From Streptomyces viridochromogenes (lineage in GTDB: Bacteria; Actinomycetota; Actinomycetes; Streptomycetales; Streptomycetaceae), in NCBI RefSeq assembly GCF_001270495.1, contig NZ_LGUR01000029.1:1-9884 (forward strand): DNA of 9,884 nucleotides, in the 5' to 3' direction. The translations under genes were made by a program, and so were the position numbers. Positions 1 through 8,423 of the stretch are shown piece after piece. Below the pieces are notes generated by a model. The model saw nothing but the letters and a program-made list of their open reading frames with translations, was not told the origin of the DNA and made no database searches. Each line of letters opens with the position of its first letter. Position 1 is the first letter of the stretch.

Positions 1-1823
<1,823 letters not shown>

Positions 1824-1846
1824 GCGGCCGCCGCACCAGGAGTGCG

Positions 1847-3622
1847 TCAGACGGCCCGGAGGACCGGGGCACCGGCCTCGCCGGACCCCGACCGGGCCGT
1901 CCCCTCCAGTTCCAGGACCCACACCTCGTTGCCGCCCTCCCGCAGGATGGGACCGGGGACGTACAGCGAGCGCTGCGGTCCGGTGGACCAGTAACGGCCC
2001 AGGCCGAAGCCGTTGATCCACACGAATCCACGGGTCCAGCCCGGCAGCTCCAGACGGGCGTCACCGGCGCCGCGCACGGTGACGGTGCCCCGGTACAGCC
2101 CGGGGGCGCCGTCCCCCGGCAGCTCCCGCGAGGGCACCGCCCGGACCTTCTCGAAGTCGTCGAGCGCCTCCAGCCGCAGCCCACGCGCGCGTACGTCGTG
2201 CAAGTACTGCCGCTCGTGCAGGACGCCCCCGGTGATCCCCTTGCGCTCGCCCAGCCGCGGCCCGTAGTTGACCCTCCCCAGGGACTCCACCCACAGCTCC
2301 ACGCGCGCGTACCCGGCGACGGGCTCCTTGAGGCACCCGTCGTCCTCGGTCAGCACCCCGGCGCGCTCCCCGTCGACGTACACCACGGCGAGGTCCCGCA
2401 GCCCGCGCACCGTCAGCGGATACGGCTGCCGCGGCCCCGGCACCGTCACCTCGTACCGCACCAGGCCCCGCTCGACGCCCAGTTCCTCGAAGGTGGGCGG
2501 GACGGGACCGGACGCCTCCGCGCCGCCCAGCGTCTCCAGTACGTCTCCCAGGGACGCCCAGTCGGTCAGGTCCGCCGTGGCCGCGGTGCCCAACGGCACG
2601 GGTGCGGGCGGGACTTCGGGCAGAGGACCCTCGGCGTACTCGGCGAGGATCTCGCGGAAGGCCCAGAACTTCGCCGTGGGACGGCCGTACTCATCGATCG
2701 GCGCGTCGTAGTCGTACGACGTCACGTCGGGCTCCAACGGCCCGTCGTGCAGCACGCCGCCACCCCGGTTGGCGCCCGCCCAGCCGGCGAAGTTCGTGCC
2801 GCCGTGCGCCATGTACAGGTTGACCGACGCCCCGCACTCCAGGATCTCCCGCAGGGCCGCCGCCGCGTCCCGGGGATCCCGTACGACATGCTCGCCGCCC
2901 CAGTGGTCGAACCAGCCGCACCAGAACTCCATGCACATCAGCGGACCGTCCGGGCGGTGCCGGCGCAGCGTCTCGAACGCCTCGCGCGCGTGGGAGCCGA
3001 AGTTCACCGTCGCCAGGACCCCCGGGACGGAGCCGCCGGACAGCATGTGGTCCTCGGGGCCGTCCGAGGTGAACAGCGGGACCGTGACTTCGAACTCGCG
3101 CAGCAGGTCCGCCAGACGACGCGGATACTCCGCGTCCGAGCCGTAGCTGCCGTACTCGTTCTCGACCTGCACCATGATCACCGGTCCGCCGCGATCGATC
3201 TGCCGGGGCACGATCTCGTGCCGCAGCCGCCGGAACCAGCTCGCCACGTACCCCAGGTAGCGCTCGTCACGGGTCCGCGCGCGTGCGCCGACCTCGGCCG
3301 TCAGCCAGTGCGGCAGCCCGCCGTTCTCCCACTCGGCGCAGATGTACGGCCCCGGCCGCACGATCGCCCACAGCCCCGCCTCCCGGGCCGCGTCCAGGAA
3401 CCGGCCGAGCGACTGCACATCCCGGCTGTGGCCCGGCGCCGGCTCGTGCAGGTTCCACGGCACATATGTCTCCACGCAGTTGAGGCCCATCGCCCGCAGC
3501 ATCGCCAGCCGGTGCCCCCACTGCGCCTCGTGCACCCGGAAGTAGTGCAGCGCGCCGGACAACAGCCGCACCGGCCGCCCGTCCAGCAGGAAGTCCTCGT
3601 CCCCCACCCTGAACTCGCTCAT
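1847..3622 (-). CDS. Beta-galactosidase, glycoside hydrolase family 35
   Basis: This protein of 591 residues is the usual length for a bacterial GH35 enzyme, which removes terminal beta-linked galactose by a retaining mechanism. The TIM barrel runs from about residue 10 to 320 and shows family landmarks: LSGALHYFRV (21-30), WNLHEP (56-61), RPGPYICAEWENGG (89-102), the acid/base Glu156 in NEYGSYG, and the nucleophile Glu232 in MEFWCGWFDHWG. Jelly-roll domains follow, ending with the family-typical WINGFGLGRYW segment (535-545) and GNEVWVLELEG (564-574). There is no signal peptide, so it probably acts inside the cell on imported galactosides. ATG 3622 has GAGGGTGGGG upstream. A GTG three codons earlier (3631) is possible but poorly placed for a ribosome site. 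It is divergent from an AraC-family gene that is its likely regulator. No transporter gene is adjacent, so the sugar source cannot be deduced here. Confidence 0.95.
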   Translation of the reverse strand: MSEFRVGDEDFLLDGRPVRLLSGALHYFRVHEAQWGHRLAMLRAMGLNCVETYVPWNLHEPAPGHSRDVQSLGRFLDAAREAGLWAIVRPGPYICAEWENGGLPHWLTAEVGARARTRDERYLGYVASWFRRLRHEIVPRQIDRGGPVIMVQVENEYGSYGSDAEYPRRLADLLREFEVTVPLFTSDGPEDHMLSGGSVPGVLATVNFGSHAREAFETLRRHRPDGPLMCMEFWCGWFDHWGGEHVVRDPRDAAAALREILECGASVNLYMAHGGTNFAGWAGANRGGGVLHDGPLEPDVTSYDYDAPIDEYGRPTAKFWAFREILAEYAEGPLPEVPPAPVPLGTAATADLTDWASLGDVLETLGGAEASGPVPPTFEELGVERGLVRYEVTVPGPRQPYPLTVRGLRDLAVVYVDGERAGVLTEDDGCLKEPVAGYARVELWVESLGRVNYGPRLGERKGITGGVLHERQYLHDVRARGLRLEALDDFEKVRAVPSRELPGDGAPGLYRGTVTVRGAGDARLELPGWTRGFVWINGFGLGRYWSTGPQRSLYVPGPILREGGNEVWVLELEGTARSGSGEAGAPVLRAV

Positions 3623-3654
3623 GCGCCCCACCCTCGCCCCTGGCGCAGGTCAGG

Positions 3655-3685
3655 GTCCATGGACAAAGATCGGCGCTGCTTGGAC
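3655..3685. promoter_or_regulatory. Candidate AraC-type operator: TGGAC half-sites between divergent genes
   Basis: The 93-bp region between the galactosidase and AraC starts contains a perfect 10-bp palindrome GTCCATGGAC (3655-3664). A second TGGAC lies at 3681-3685, exactly 21 bp after the first (3660-3664). Direct half-sites two helical turns apart suit a dimeric AraC-family protein. I could not identify confident -35/-10 pairs for either gene here. Confidence 0.4.
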
Positions 3686-3702
3686 GGAAACCGCACGCAG
3701 TG

Positions 3703-3709
3703 GGAAGGG
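3703..3709 (+). promoter_or_regulatory. Ribosome-binding site fixing the AraC start
   Basis: GGAAGGG ends 6 nt before ATG 3716. The in-frame ATG at 3659 has only a weak purine run upstream, and starting there would place the TGGAC repeats inside the gene, so 3716 is preferred. Confidence 0.6.
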
Positions 3710-3715
3710 CCGCGG

Positions 3716-4603
3716 ATGTACCACACCTGGATGCGGTTCTTCACGCCCGGCCCGGCCCATCACCGGCTCGGCCTCGTCTGCCTCGGCGTCGGCCTCCAGT
3801 ACGGCGCCCTGCCCACCGTCGGGCCCCGGGTCCTCGACCACCACGTCGCCGTGGTCATCAACGCGGGCGGCGGCTGGTACGAGGGCCCCGACGGCCGAAG
3901 TACGACCGTCACCGCGCCCGCGCTGCTGTGGCTCACCCCAGGTGTCCCGCACCACTACGCGCCCGACCCGGGCACCGGCTGGGACGAGGGCTTCGTCGAC
4001 TTCACCGGGCCCGCCACCGCCTCGTACACCGAACTCGGCTACATCGAGCCGGACCGCCCCGTGGTGCCCCTCTCCGACGCCTCCGGCCCGCGTGCCGTCA
4101 TCGGGCGCATGGCGCGTGCCGCCCGCCGGGACAACCCCCTCCTGGAGGTCGAGACCGGCGCCGCCGTCCATGAACTCCTCGTCGCCCTGCGTCGCGCGCG
4201 TGCCGACCTCGCGCCCGACGGCGACCAGGTCCTCAAGGCCCTCGCCCGCGACGCGTGCCTGCCGCTGACCGTCGCCGACCACGCCGCCCGGCACGGCATG
4301 ACCCTCGCCGAACTGCGCACCGCCGTACGGCGCGGCGCCGGATGCAGCCCCAAGGACTACCTGCTCGGCATCCGCCTGGGCCGGGCCAAGGAACTGCTCG
4401 CCGCCACCGAGCTGCCCGTCGCCGCCGTCGCCCGCCGCGTCGGCTACGACGACCCCGCCTACTTCTCCCGCCTGTTCACCCGCCGCGTCGGCATGGCCCC
4501 GGTCCGCTTCCGCGCCCAGCAGAGCCGCGTCGTCCCCGGCGGCTGGAGCAACCAGGTCCCCGATCCCGACGATCCACCCGTGATCGAACGAACGATCACC
4601 TGA
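3716..4603 (+). CDS. AraC-family transcriptional regulator, probable regulator of the GH35 gene
   Basis: This protein of 295 residues has the two-domain plan of AraC/XylS regulators. The N-terminal part (about 10-140) looks like the cupin-type sugar-sensing domain, with HHVAVVINAGGGWYEG (42-57), WLTPGVPHHYAP and GWDEGFVDFTG. The C-terminal part carries two helix-turn-helix motifs: LTVADHAARHGMTLAELRTAV (from residue 184), then LPVAAVARRVGYDDPAYFSRLF (from 233), ending in the family-typical F(T/K)RxxGxxPxxFR segment. The first HTH is more divergent than the second. An unusual Pro/Asp-rich tail (VPGGWSNQVPDPDDPP) follows the DNA-binding domain. Its divergent position suggests it senses a galactoside and activates or represses the GH35 gene. 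That role is inferred, and the ligand is unknown. The stop codon lies 24 bp before the chorismate mutase gene, whose own promoter seems to start inside this gene's 3' end. Confidence 0.93.
   Translation: MYHTWMRFFTPGPAHHRLGLVCLGVGLQYGALPTVGPRVLDHHVAVVINAGGGWYEGPDGRSTTVTAPALLWLTPGVPHHYAPDPGTGWDEGFVDFTGPATASYTELGYIEPDRPVVPLSDASGPRAVIGRMARAARRDNPLLEVETGAAVHELLVALRRARADLAPDGDQVLKALARDACLPLTVADHAARHGMTLAELRTAVRRGAGCSPKDYLLGIRLGRAKELLAATELPVAAVARRVGYDDPAYFSRLFTRRVGMAPVRFRAQQSRVVPGGWSNQVPDPDDPPVIERTIT
4580..4599. promoter_or_regulatory. Perfect 7-bp inverted repeat upstream of the chorismate mutase gene
   Basis: GTGATCG (4580-4586) and CGATCAC (4593-4599) are exact reverse complements separated by AACGAA. 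The repeat lies in the last codons of the AraC gene and ends 14 bp before the TAGGCT box, so it would cover the -35 region of the chorismate mutase promoter. It could be an operator. It is unlikely to be a Rho-independent terminator because no T-run follows. Confidence 0.4.
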
Positions 4604-4613
4604 AGGGGCCCCG

Positions 4614-4619
4614 TAGGCT
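4614..4619 (+). promoter_or_regulatory. Candidate -10 box (TAGGCT) of the chorismate mutase gene
   Basis: TAGGCT ends 8 nt before ATG 4628. That is the placement seen for leaderless or nearly leaderless actinobacterial transcripts. There is no strong ribosome-binding site between the box and the ATG, which fits. No clear -35 hexamer is visible. Confidence 0.45.
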
Positions 4620-4627
4620 GGGCGCTC

Positions 4628-4981
4628 ATGACCAGCAACACGTCCCCCAGCGGCGTCGACCCCGCTGTCCGCGAGGAACTCGCCCGGCTGCGCGACAGCA
4701 TCGACAACATCGACGCGGCCGTCGTCCACATGCTCGCCGAACGCTTCAAGTGCACCCAACAGGTCGGTCATCTCAAGGCCAAGCACCAGCTCCCGCCCGC
4801 CGACCCCACGCGCGAGGCCAGCCAGATCGCCCGCCTGCGCACCCTGGCCGAAAACGCCAAGCTGGACCCCGCGTTCGCGGAGAAGTTCCTCAACTTCATC
4901 ATCGCCGAAGTGATCAGGCACCACGAGAGCATCGCCGAGGACGCCCTCAACGGCACCGGGCCGACCGCGCATCGCCCCTAG
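4628..4981 (+). CDS. Chorismate mutase, AroQ fold, stand-alone
   Basis: This all-helical protein of 117 residues should convert chorismate to prephenate, the branch step toward phenylalanine and tyrosine, in the cytoplasm. It aligns without gaps at a constant offset of 11 to the chorismate mutase domain of E. coli PheA (recalled from memory). Arg22, Arg39, Lys50, Asp59, Arg62 and Glu63 match the E. coli catalytic residues Arg11, Arg28, Lys39, Asp48, Arg51 and Glu52. The position of E. coli Gln88 is His99 here, and Ser84 is Val95. There is no prephenate dehydratase or dehydrogenase domain and no signal peptide. ATG 4628 was chosen because the AroQ helix 1 starts about 14 residues later and a TAGGCT box precedes it. 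No other aromatic-pathway gene is nearby. It may be transcribed alone. Confidence 0.92.
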   Translation: MTSNTSPSGVDPAVREELARLRDSIDNIDAAVVHMLAERFKCTQQVGHLKAKHQLPPADPTREASQIARLRTLAENAKLDPAFAEKFLNFIIAEVIRHHESIAEDALNGTGPTAHRP

Positions 4982-5164
4982 GGCCCCGCCCCCGACGCGA
5001 ACGACGCAAATGTGACGACAGGATGTACACAGACCCTCCCGAGGGAGTGACACGGCGGCCCGGGCGGGGCATGCTGCGCTGTGCACCGCATGCCAGCTGA
5101 CACGCACTCCCCGTCAGCGCCCCCGGACATACTCTGGATGTCCACGCGGGAGGGACGTCGGGCC
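4982..5164. promoter_or_regulatory. Intergenic region upstream of the response regulator, with inverted and direct repeats
   Basis: This 183-bp gap contains a perfect 7-bp inverted repeat, GGCATGC (5068-5074) and GCATGCC (5088-5094), with a 13-nt spacer. A direct repeat TGACACG at 5048-5054 and 5098-5104, exactly 50 bp apart, brackets it. A TACTCT -10-like box lies at 5130-5135, without a convincing -35, and would start RNA near 5142. GGGAGGGA (5148-5155) is the ribosome site for ATG 5165. No small gene with convincing coding signals is seen. Confidence 0.4.
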
Positions 5165-5713
5165 ATGCCGTCGGATGCCAAGATCCTCATCGTCGACGAC
5201 CACGAGGACACGCTGTACGCGCTGGAGAGCGCCCTGGCCCCGCTGGGCTACCGACTGGCCCGTGCCACCAGCGGTGACGAGGCGCTCAAGCAGGTGCTCC
5301 GCGGGCAGGTCGGCCTGCTGCTCCTGGACGTCCGTATGCCCGGCGTCAGCGGGCTGGATGTGGTGCGCTACATGCGGCGAGTGGAACAGACCCAGCACAT
5401 ACCGGTCATCCTGCTCACCGGCTTCGGAGCGGACCAGGAACTCACCTCCGCCGCCTTCGGGCTCGGCGTCGCCGACCTGGTCATGAAGCCCATCGACCCC
5501 TGGGCGCTGCGCACCAAGGTCCGCTACCTGTACGACGCCCACGAGCGCCACCGTGCCCTGGAGCTGGAGGTCCGCGCGTTACGGGCCCTGGTCAAGGACG
5601 ACGACACCGAGACCGAGGAACCCCAGCCGCGCCCCGCCCTGCCCCACCCCGACGCCCGCGTCCCGCCCCAGCGGGACTGCCCGGCGGCCACGCCGGCCCA
5701 GGAACGGACATAG
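5165..5713 (+). CDS. Orphan response regulator, receiver domain only, with coiled-coil and Pro-rich tail
   Basis: This protein of 182 residues has a CheY-like receiver domain at about 5-125. Asp11 and Asp12 (VDDHED) are the acidic pair, Asp55 (LLLLDVRMPG) is the phospho-acceptor, Thr85 (ILLTGF) is the switch residue and Lys108 (VMKPID) is the conserved Lys, so phosphorylation is expected to be intact. There is no DNA-binding or enzymatic output domain. Residues ~125-150 (YLYDAHERHRALELEVRALRALV) look like a short coiled coil, and the remainder is an acidic then Pro/Ala-rich, probably disordered tail. No histidine kinase gene is adjacent. It probably works by protein-protein contact, for example in a phosphorelay. 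ATG 5165 has GGGAGGGA at 9 nt. The in-frame ATG at 5138 would overlap the presumed -10 box. The partner and pathway are unknown. Confidence 0.93.
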   Translation: MPSDAKILIVDDHEDTLYALESALAPLGYRLARATSGDEALKQVLRGQVGLLLLDVRMPGVSGLDVVRYMRRVEQTQHIPVILLTGFGADQELTSAAFGLGVADLVMKPIDPWALRTKVRYLYDAHERHRALELEVRALRALVKDDDTETEEPQPRPALPHPDARVPPQRDCPAATPAQERT

Positions 5714-5769
5714 GGCACGTACTGATCCGCCTCTGTGCCTTGTCAGCGCCATCAGGCAGCATGTCCTGC

Positions 5770-8265
5770 ATGTCCGTACTCACGCGCGACGAAGCGCAGA
5801 CCCGTGCCCAGCTACTCGACGTTCACCGCTACACGATCGAACTCGATCTGACCACCGGGGACGAGACCTTCGAGTCGCGTACCGTCATCACGTTCACCAC
5901 GCGCGCCGACGCGGACACGTTCGTCGAGATCAAGCCGGCCCAGATGCGCTCCGTCACGCTGGACGGACACCCCCTCGACCCGGAGACCCTGGACGACAAC
6001 CGGCTGCACCTGAAGGACCTCACCGCAGGCGAGCACGAACTGCGCGTCGACGCGGCCATGTGCTACTCCCGCACCGGCGAGGGCATGCACCGCTTCACCG
6101 ACCCCGTCGACGGCGAGACGTACCTCTACACGCAGTTGTGCATGGACGACGCCCAGCGCGTCTTCGCCGCCTTCGACCAGCCCGACCTCAAGGCCGTCTT
6201 CGACCTGTCCGTCAAGGCGCCCGAGGGCTGGACCGTCCTCGCCAACGGCATCACCGAACACCTCGGCGACGGCCGCTGGCAGGCCGCACCCACCCCGCGG
6301 ATCTCCACCTACCTCGCCGCCGTCGCCGCCGGCCCCTGGCACTCCGTGCGCGCCGAACACCGCGGCCTGCCCTTCGGCCTGCACTGCCGCCGCTCGCTCG
6401 CCCCCTACCTCGACACGGACATCGACGAGCTCTTCGAGGTCACGCGCGCGTGCTTCGACCGCTACCACGAGAAGTTCGACGAGCCCTACCCCTTCGACTC
6501 CTACGACCAGGCGTTCGTCCCCGAGTTCAACGCCGGCGCCATGGAGAACCCCGGACTGGTCACCTTCCGCGACGAGTTCGTGTACCGCTCAGCCGTCCCG
6601 GACACCGAGCGGCAGACCCGCGCCGTGGTCATCGCCCACGAGATGGCCCACATGTGGTTCGGCGACCTCGTCACCCTGCGCTGGTGGGACGACATCTGGC
6701 TCAACGAGTCCTTCGCCGAGTACATGGGCTACCAGACCTGCGCCGAGGCCACCCGCTTCACCGACACCTGGACCGACTTCGGCACCGCCCGCAAGGCGTG
6801 GGGCTACGACGCCGACCATCGCCCCTCCACCCACCCCGTCGCCCCCGAGACCGTCGACGACACCGCCTCCGCCATGCTCAACTTCGACGGCATCTCGTAC
6901 GCCAAGGGTGCCTCCGCGCTACGGCAACTGGTGGCCTGGCTCGGCGAGAAGGACTTCCTCGCCGGCATCAACACCCACTTCGCGCGCCACAAGTTCGGCA
7001 ACGCCACCCTCGCCGACTTCATCGACTCCCTCGCCACGGCCACCGAACGCGACGTCCACGCCTGGGCCGACGCCTGGCTGCGCACCACCGGCGTCGACCT
7101 GCTCACCCCGGCCGTCACCCGCGGCGACAACGGCACCTACACGCTCGCCGTCGACCACGCCGGCAGCCGCACCCACCGCATCGCCGTCGGCCTGTACGAC
7201 CAGGACCTCGGCGACGGCGAGGGTCACCTCACCCTGCGCGAACGCCTCGATCTCGACGTGCCGCAGGCCACTCCGCAGCCCATCGGCAAGCGCCCGGCGC
7301 TGCTGCTGCTCAACGACGGCGACCTGACCTACGCCAAGGTCCGCTTCGACGCCGAATCCTTCGAGACCGTCCGTACGAGCCTCGCCGGCCTGCCCGACCC
7401 GCTCACCCGCGCGGTGGTGTGGAACGCACTACGCGACGCCGTCCGCGACGGCGAACTGGCCGCCACCGCCTACCTGGCGGCCGCCCGCGCCCACCTCCCG
7501 CGCGAGACCGAACTCGCCATCGTCCAGGCCGTCCTCGCCTTCGCCGCCGCCCAGGTCACCGACTGCTACCTCGCCCCCGAGGAGCGGCCCGCCGCCCTGG
7601 TCACCCTCTCCGCCCTGTGCCGCGACCTCATCCGCCGCACCGAGGACGGCGACAACCCCGGCCTGCGCCTGATCGCCGTACGCCGCTTCATCGACGTCGC
7701 CGCCCACCCCGACACCATCGCCGCCTGGCTCGCCGACGGCACCGTGCCCGGCGGACCCGAACTCGACCCCGACCTGCGCTGGCGCGTCCTGGGCCGGCTG
7801 GCCGTCCTCGGCGCGGTCGACGAGGCGGCCATCACCGCCGAGCTGGAGCGGGACCCGAGCGCCACCGGCCAGGAGGGCGCGGCGCGCTGCCGGGCCGCCC
7901 TGCCGGACGAGGACGCCAAGGCGAAGGCATGGGACGCCATGTTCGGCGGCGACGGCCGCGCCGATCTGTCCAACTACCTCTTCATCGCCACGGCCCAGGG
8001 CTTCTGGCAGCCCGAACAGGCCGACCTGCTCCGGCAGTACGTGCCGCGCTACTACAAGGACGCGGTCGCTGTCGGCGCCCGCCGCGGCCCCGCCATCGCC
8101 GACGCCGCCGGCCGCTACGCCTTCCCGGCGTACGCCGTCGACGCCGACGCCCTGCGGCTGGGCGAGGAGTGCCTGCGCGACGGCGAGCCGGTCCCGGCGC
8201 TGCGACGCAGGCTCGCCGACCAACTCGACGACCTGGCACGGGCGTTGCGGGTGAGGGAGGGCTAG
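5770..8265 (+). CDS. pepN: Aminopeptidase N, M1 family zinc metallopeptidase
   Basis: This cytoplasmic aminopeptidase of 831 residues removes N-terminal amino acids from peptides. The M1 landmarks are complete: GAMEN exopeptidase motif (256-260), zinc site HEMAH (290-294) with Glu313 in WLNESFAEY after the standard 18-residue gap, and the transition-state Tyr377 in SYAKGAS. The N-terminal beta domain covers about 1-190, the thermolysin-like domain about 200-430, and a long helical ERAP1_C-like domain about 500-815. There is no signal peptide. The length fits actinobacterial PepN. The start is uncertain: ATG 5770 (MSVLTRDEAQTR) matches where the family usually begins, ATG 5761 adds MSC and has AGG at a short distance, and a TTG at 5740 is open but unlikely. 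It lies 56 bp after the response regulator gene and could be cotranscribed with it. Its TAG stop abuts a 45-bp inverted-repeat module. Confidence 0.97.
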   Translation: MSVLTRDEAQTRAQLLDVHRYTIELDLTTGDETFESRTVITFTTRADADTFVEIKPAQMRSVTLDGHPLDPETLDDNRLHLKDLTAGEHELRVDAAMCYSRTGEGMHRFTDPVDGETYLYTQLCMDDAQRVFAAFDQPDLKAVFDLSVKAPEGWTVLANGITEHLGDGRWQAAPTPRISTYLAAVAAGPWHSVRAEHRGLPFGLHCRRSLAPYLDTDIDELFEVTRACFDRYHEKFDEPYPFDSYDQAFVPEFNAGAMENPGLVTFRDEFVYRSAVPDTERQTRAVVIAHEMAHMWFGDLVTLRWWDDIWLNESFAEYMGYQTCAEATRFTDTWTDFGTARKAWGYDADHRPSTHPVAPETVDDTASAMLNFDGISYAKGASALRQLVAWLGEKDFLAGINTHFARHKFGNATLADFIDSLATATERDVHAWADAWLRTTGVDLLTPAVTRGDNGTYTLAVDHAGSRTHRIAVGLYDQDLGDGEGHLTLRERLDLDVPQATPQPIGKRPALLLLNDGDLTYAKVRFDAESFETVRTSLAGLPDPLTRAVVWNALRDAVRDGELAATAYLAAARAHLPRETELAIVQAVLAFAAAQVTDCYLAPEERPAALVTLSALCRDLIRRTEDGDNPGLRLIAVRRFIDVAAHPDTIAAWLADGTVPGGPELDPDLRWRVLGRLAVLGAVDEAAITAELERDPSATGQEGAARCRAALPDEDAKAKAWDAMFGGDGRADLSNYLFIATAQGFWQPEQADLLRQYVPRYYKDAVAVGARRGPAIADAAGRYAFPAYAVDADALRLGEECLRDGEPVPALRRRLADQLDDLARALRVREG

Positions 8266-8310
8266 GGGGTGTTTCGAAGGTCCTGTGCTGTGCGGGATTT
8301 GAAACACCCC
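8266..8310. repeat. 45-bp inverted-repeat module flanked by TAG, MITE-like or IS-end remnant
   Basis: The module starts GGGGTGTTTC (8266-8275) and ends with its exact reverse complement GAAACACCCC (8301-8310), around a 25-nt centre. TAG lies directly on each side: 8263-8265, which is the pepN stop codon, and 8311-8313. This resembles terminal inverted repeats with a 3-bp target duplication. In the wider context it is CTAG-bounded, a target preference known for some IS5-superfamily elements. It has no coding capacity. It could instead be a transcription terminator hairpin for pepN, though no T-run follows the stem and the loop is long. Confidence 0.6.
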
Positions 8311-8360
8311 TAGTCCTTCCGACGTAGGGCCGCGCTGGTTCCCAAGGCCGATGCGTGGGC

Positions 8361-8400
8361 TGACCTTCCTTCCTAGGCTCGACAGGCCCAAGGAAGATCA
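8361..8400. promoter_or_regulatory. Promoter/operator of the SDR gene: 11-bp inverted repeat around a TAGGCT box
   Basis: TGACCTTCCTT (8361-8371) and AAGGAAGATCA (8390-8400) are reverse complements at 10 of 11 positions, separated by 18 bp. The spacer contains TAGGCT (8374-8379), a good -10 candidate that would start RNA near 8386. Binding of a dimeric regulator here would block the promoter. No regulator gene is adjacent to suggest which family. No clear -35 is visible. Confidence 0.45.
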
Positions 8401-8411
8401 GCCCTCGGCCC

Positions 8412-8417
8412 AGGAGG
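8412..8417 (+). promoter_or_regulatory. Strong ribosome-binding site fixing a GTG start
   Basis: AGGAGG lies 6 nt before GTG 8424 and decides the start of the SDR gene, which has no ATG at this point. Confidence 0.8.
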
Positions 8418-8423
8418 AACCCT

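Noticed and set aside
3650..5107. Minus-strand frame of about 485 codons opposite AraC and chorismate mutase
   Set aside because: Its product is Gly/Val/Asp/Glu-rich low-complexity, it is antisense to two recognisable genes, and it has no domain of its own.
5553..8327. Very long plus-strand frame overlapping pepN in another phase
   Set aside because: Its product is almost pure Arg/Pro/His/Ala sequence, a frame-shifted image of pepN, whose M1 motifs are intact.
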